NCBI RefSeq assembly: GCF_036227325.1
Contig: NZ_CP109467.1
Location: 6,944,001 to 7,008,000 of the forward strand
Direction: 5' to 3'
DNA from: Streptomyces sp. NBC_01465
Lineage (GTDB): Bacteria > Actinomycetota > Actinomycetes > Streptomycetales > Streptomycetaceae
Length of the DNA: 64,000 bases
Of this stretch, positions 62,880 to 64,000 are shown one piece after another. Both the position numbers and the translations under genes were made by a program. The notes under the pieces were generated by a model. It was not told the DNA's origin and did not search any database. It was given only the letters and a program-made list of their open reading frames with translations. Numbering within the stretch: position 1 is the first letter of the stretch; each line of letters opens with the position of its first letter.

Positions 62880-64000
62880 CGTCGCGGCGCAGGCAGTCGT
62901 CGAACGTCTCGCGCCGCAGGAGCAGGCGCTCCTGCCCCTCCGCCACCGCCACCAGCGGCGGCCTGCCGACCATGTTGTAGCCCGAGGCCATCGAGAGGTG
63001 GTACGCCCCGGACGCCGGTACGGCCAGGAGGTCGCCCGGACGGATGTCCTCGGGGAGCTCCACCGACTCCGCCAGTACGTCGCCCGCCTCGCAGTGGCGT
63101 CCCACGACGGTGGCCGTACGCATCGGGGCCGACGAGGCGCGGCCCACCGTGCGGGCGGTGTAGCGCGCCCCGTAGAGGGACGGGCGCGGGTTGTCGCTCA
63201 TTCCGCCGTCCACCGCCACGAACACCTGGCGGCCCGAGCGCTTCACCGACAGGACGCGGTAGAGCGCTATGCCCGCCGTCGCGATCATCGAGCGGCCCGG
63301 CTCCAGGGTGAGGCGGGGCTCCGGATAGTCGAACTCGGCGCAGGCGCGGCCCAGTTCGTCGCGGATACGGCGGCCGAATGCGGCCGGGGCGGGAGCCGGA
63401 TCGCCCGGCAGGTACGGCACGGCGAAACCGCCGCCGAGGTCCAGTTCGGGGAGCGTGACCCCGTGCCGCTCCCTGATCCGTGCCAGGAAGCCGACCATGC
63501 GGTGGGCGGCGCGGGCGTACGGCTCGGTGGAGGCGATCTGTGAGCCCAAGTGGCAGTGCAGGCCGACCAGTTCGAGGCGCGGCTGGCCCAGCACCCGGGC
63601 GACCGCGTCCTCGGCGTCCCCGCCGGTGAGCGAGAGCCCGAACTTCTGGCCCTCCGTCCCGGTCCGGATCTTGTGGTGTGCGCCCGCTTCGATCCCGGGC
63701 AGGACACGGACCATCACCTGCTGCGGGTCGGGCCCCGTGACCTGGGCCGCGAGGCGGGCGATCTCGCAGTCCGAGTCGATGACGATCCGCCCGACGCCGT
63801 GGCGCAGGGCCGCGCGCAGGTCCTCGGGGGACTTGGCGTTGCCGTGCATCACGATGCGGCCGGGCGGGAAGCCGCGCGAGACGGCCAGCTCCAGTTCCCC
63901 GGCCGAGCACACGTCCAGGCCCAGGCCCTCCTCCCGTACCCAGTCCACAACTGCCCTGGAGAGAAAGGCCTTTGCCGCATAGACCACCTCGGCGCCCGGG
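62869..64000 (-). CDS. lysA: Diaminopimelate decarboxylase, 5' end outside the window
   Basis: The frame is open to the right edge; about 377 codons are visible. The PLP-binding Lys is in VVYAAKAFLSRAVVDW at the edge. Further fold-type-III motifs are HKIRTGTEGQKFGLS, LHCHLGSQI, LDLGGGFAVPY, EPGRSMIATAG and the C-terminal active-site segment CEAGDVLAESVELPEDI with SGAYHLSMASGYN. The enzyme makes L-lysine from meso-diaminopimelate. It may be a second copy beside the housekeeping gene. Confidence 0.92.
   Translation of the reverse strand, partial: PGAEVVYAAKAFLSRAVVDWVREEGLGLDVCSAGELELAVSRGFPPGRIVMHGNAKSPEDLRAALRHGVGRIVIDSDCEIARLAAQVTGPDPQQVMVRVLPGIEAGAHHKIRTGTEGQKFGLSLTGGDAEDAVARVLGQPRLELVGLHCHLGSQIASTEPYARAAHRMVGFLARIRERHGVTLPELDLGGGFAVPYLPGDPAPAPAAFGRRIRDELGRACAEFDYPEPRLTLEPGRSMIATAGIALYRVLSVKRSGRQVFVAVDGGMSDNPRPSLYGARYTARTVGRASSAPMRTATVVGRHCEAGDVLAESVELPEDIRPGDLLAVPASGAYHLSMASGYNMVGRPPLVAVAEGQERLLLRRETFDDCLRRDVTA

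Noticed and set aside
1..64000. tRNA, rRNA, CRISPR array, insertion sequence or large biosynthetic cluster
   Set aside because: I looked for T-loop motifs, regularly spaced repeats, transposase motifs and PKS/NRPS domains and saw none; the ACP/ketosynthase pair is too small to call a cluster.

Overview
The window looks like chromosome from a Streptomyces or a close relative. GC is very high, GTG and TTG starts are frequent, and third codon positions are almost always G or C. The families fit too: DUF2637, DUF4239, DUF6056, PucR and FecCD proteins, many secreted hydrolases and many one-component regulators. I saw no rRNA, tRNA, CRISPR array, integrase or transposase. Gene names rest on motifs read by eye; no database search was run.

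Layout. 1-8.7 kb: a secreted S8 protease (5' end outside the window) convergent with a LuxR-type regulator, a PP2C-like protein that has lost two metal-binding aspartates, a PoxB-type pyruvate oxidase, and a small secreted protein with an Asp/aliphatic alternating tail. 8.7-16.1 kb: a GH38 alpha-mannosidase, an anti-sigma-type ATPase, a DUF2637 membrane protein, an iron-box-controlled FhuF-type reductase, a GntR regulator and a repeat protein. 16.3-25 kb: a purine-catabolism locus, with a PucR regulator divergent from a three-subunit xanthine dehydrogenase, followed by an AzgA-type purine permease and XdhC. 24.9-31.5 kb: an ArsR-type regulator divergent from an MFS transporter, a GH6 cellulase preceded by a near-perfect CebR operator, a DUF6056 membrane protein, and a GT2/GtrA pair.

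31.9-42.2 kb: a PL11 rhamnogalacturonan lyase, an iron-box-controlled siderophore ABC importer (binding protein plus two permeases, no ATPase gene), then a minus-strand run of a roadblock protein, a signal-less ABC-type binding protein, a SulP transporter, DUF4239 and a secreted Cys-pair repeat protein. 42.4-47.5 kb: a lipid-flavoured group with an alpha/beta hydrolase, a degenerate cytochrome-P450-like protein, a PlsC-like acyltransferase, an acyl carrier protein and a ketosynthase. 47.7-56.9 kb: an SGNH hydrolase with an LbH acyltransferase, an XRE-cupin regulator divergent from a BenE transporter across a 32-bp palindrome, a glutamine amidotransferase, a TetR/lipase pair, a MerR regulator divergent from a serine hydrolase, and an APH-type kinase.

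57-60.7 kb is the most unusual part. A diverged copy of the last 54 codons of corA lies 3.3 kb downstream of the intact corA, in the same orientation. Between the copies is a three-gene minus-strand cassette: a 130-aa protein, an AbiEii-type nucleotidyltransferase and an SF1 helicase. The helicase is cut off just after motif II exactly where the corA copy begins. This reads as a decayed defence or toxin-antitoxin island at the corA 3' end. The window ends with a winged-helix protein convergent with a diaminopimelate decarboxylase that runs off the right edge.
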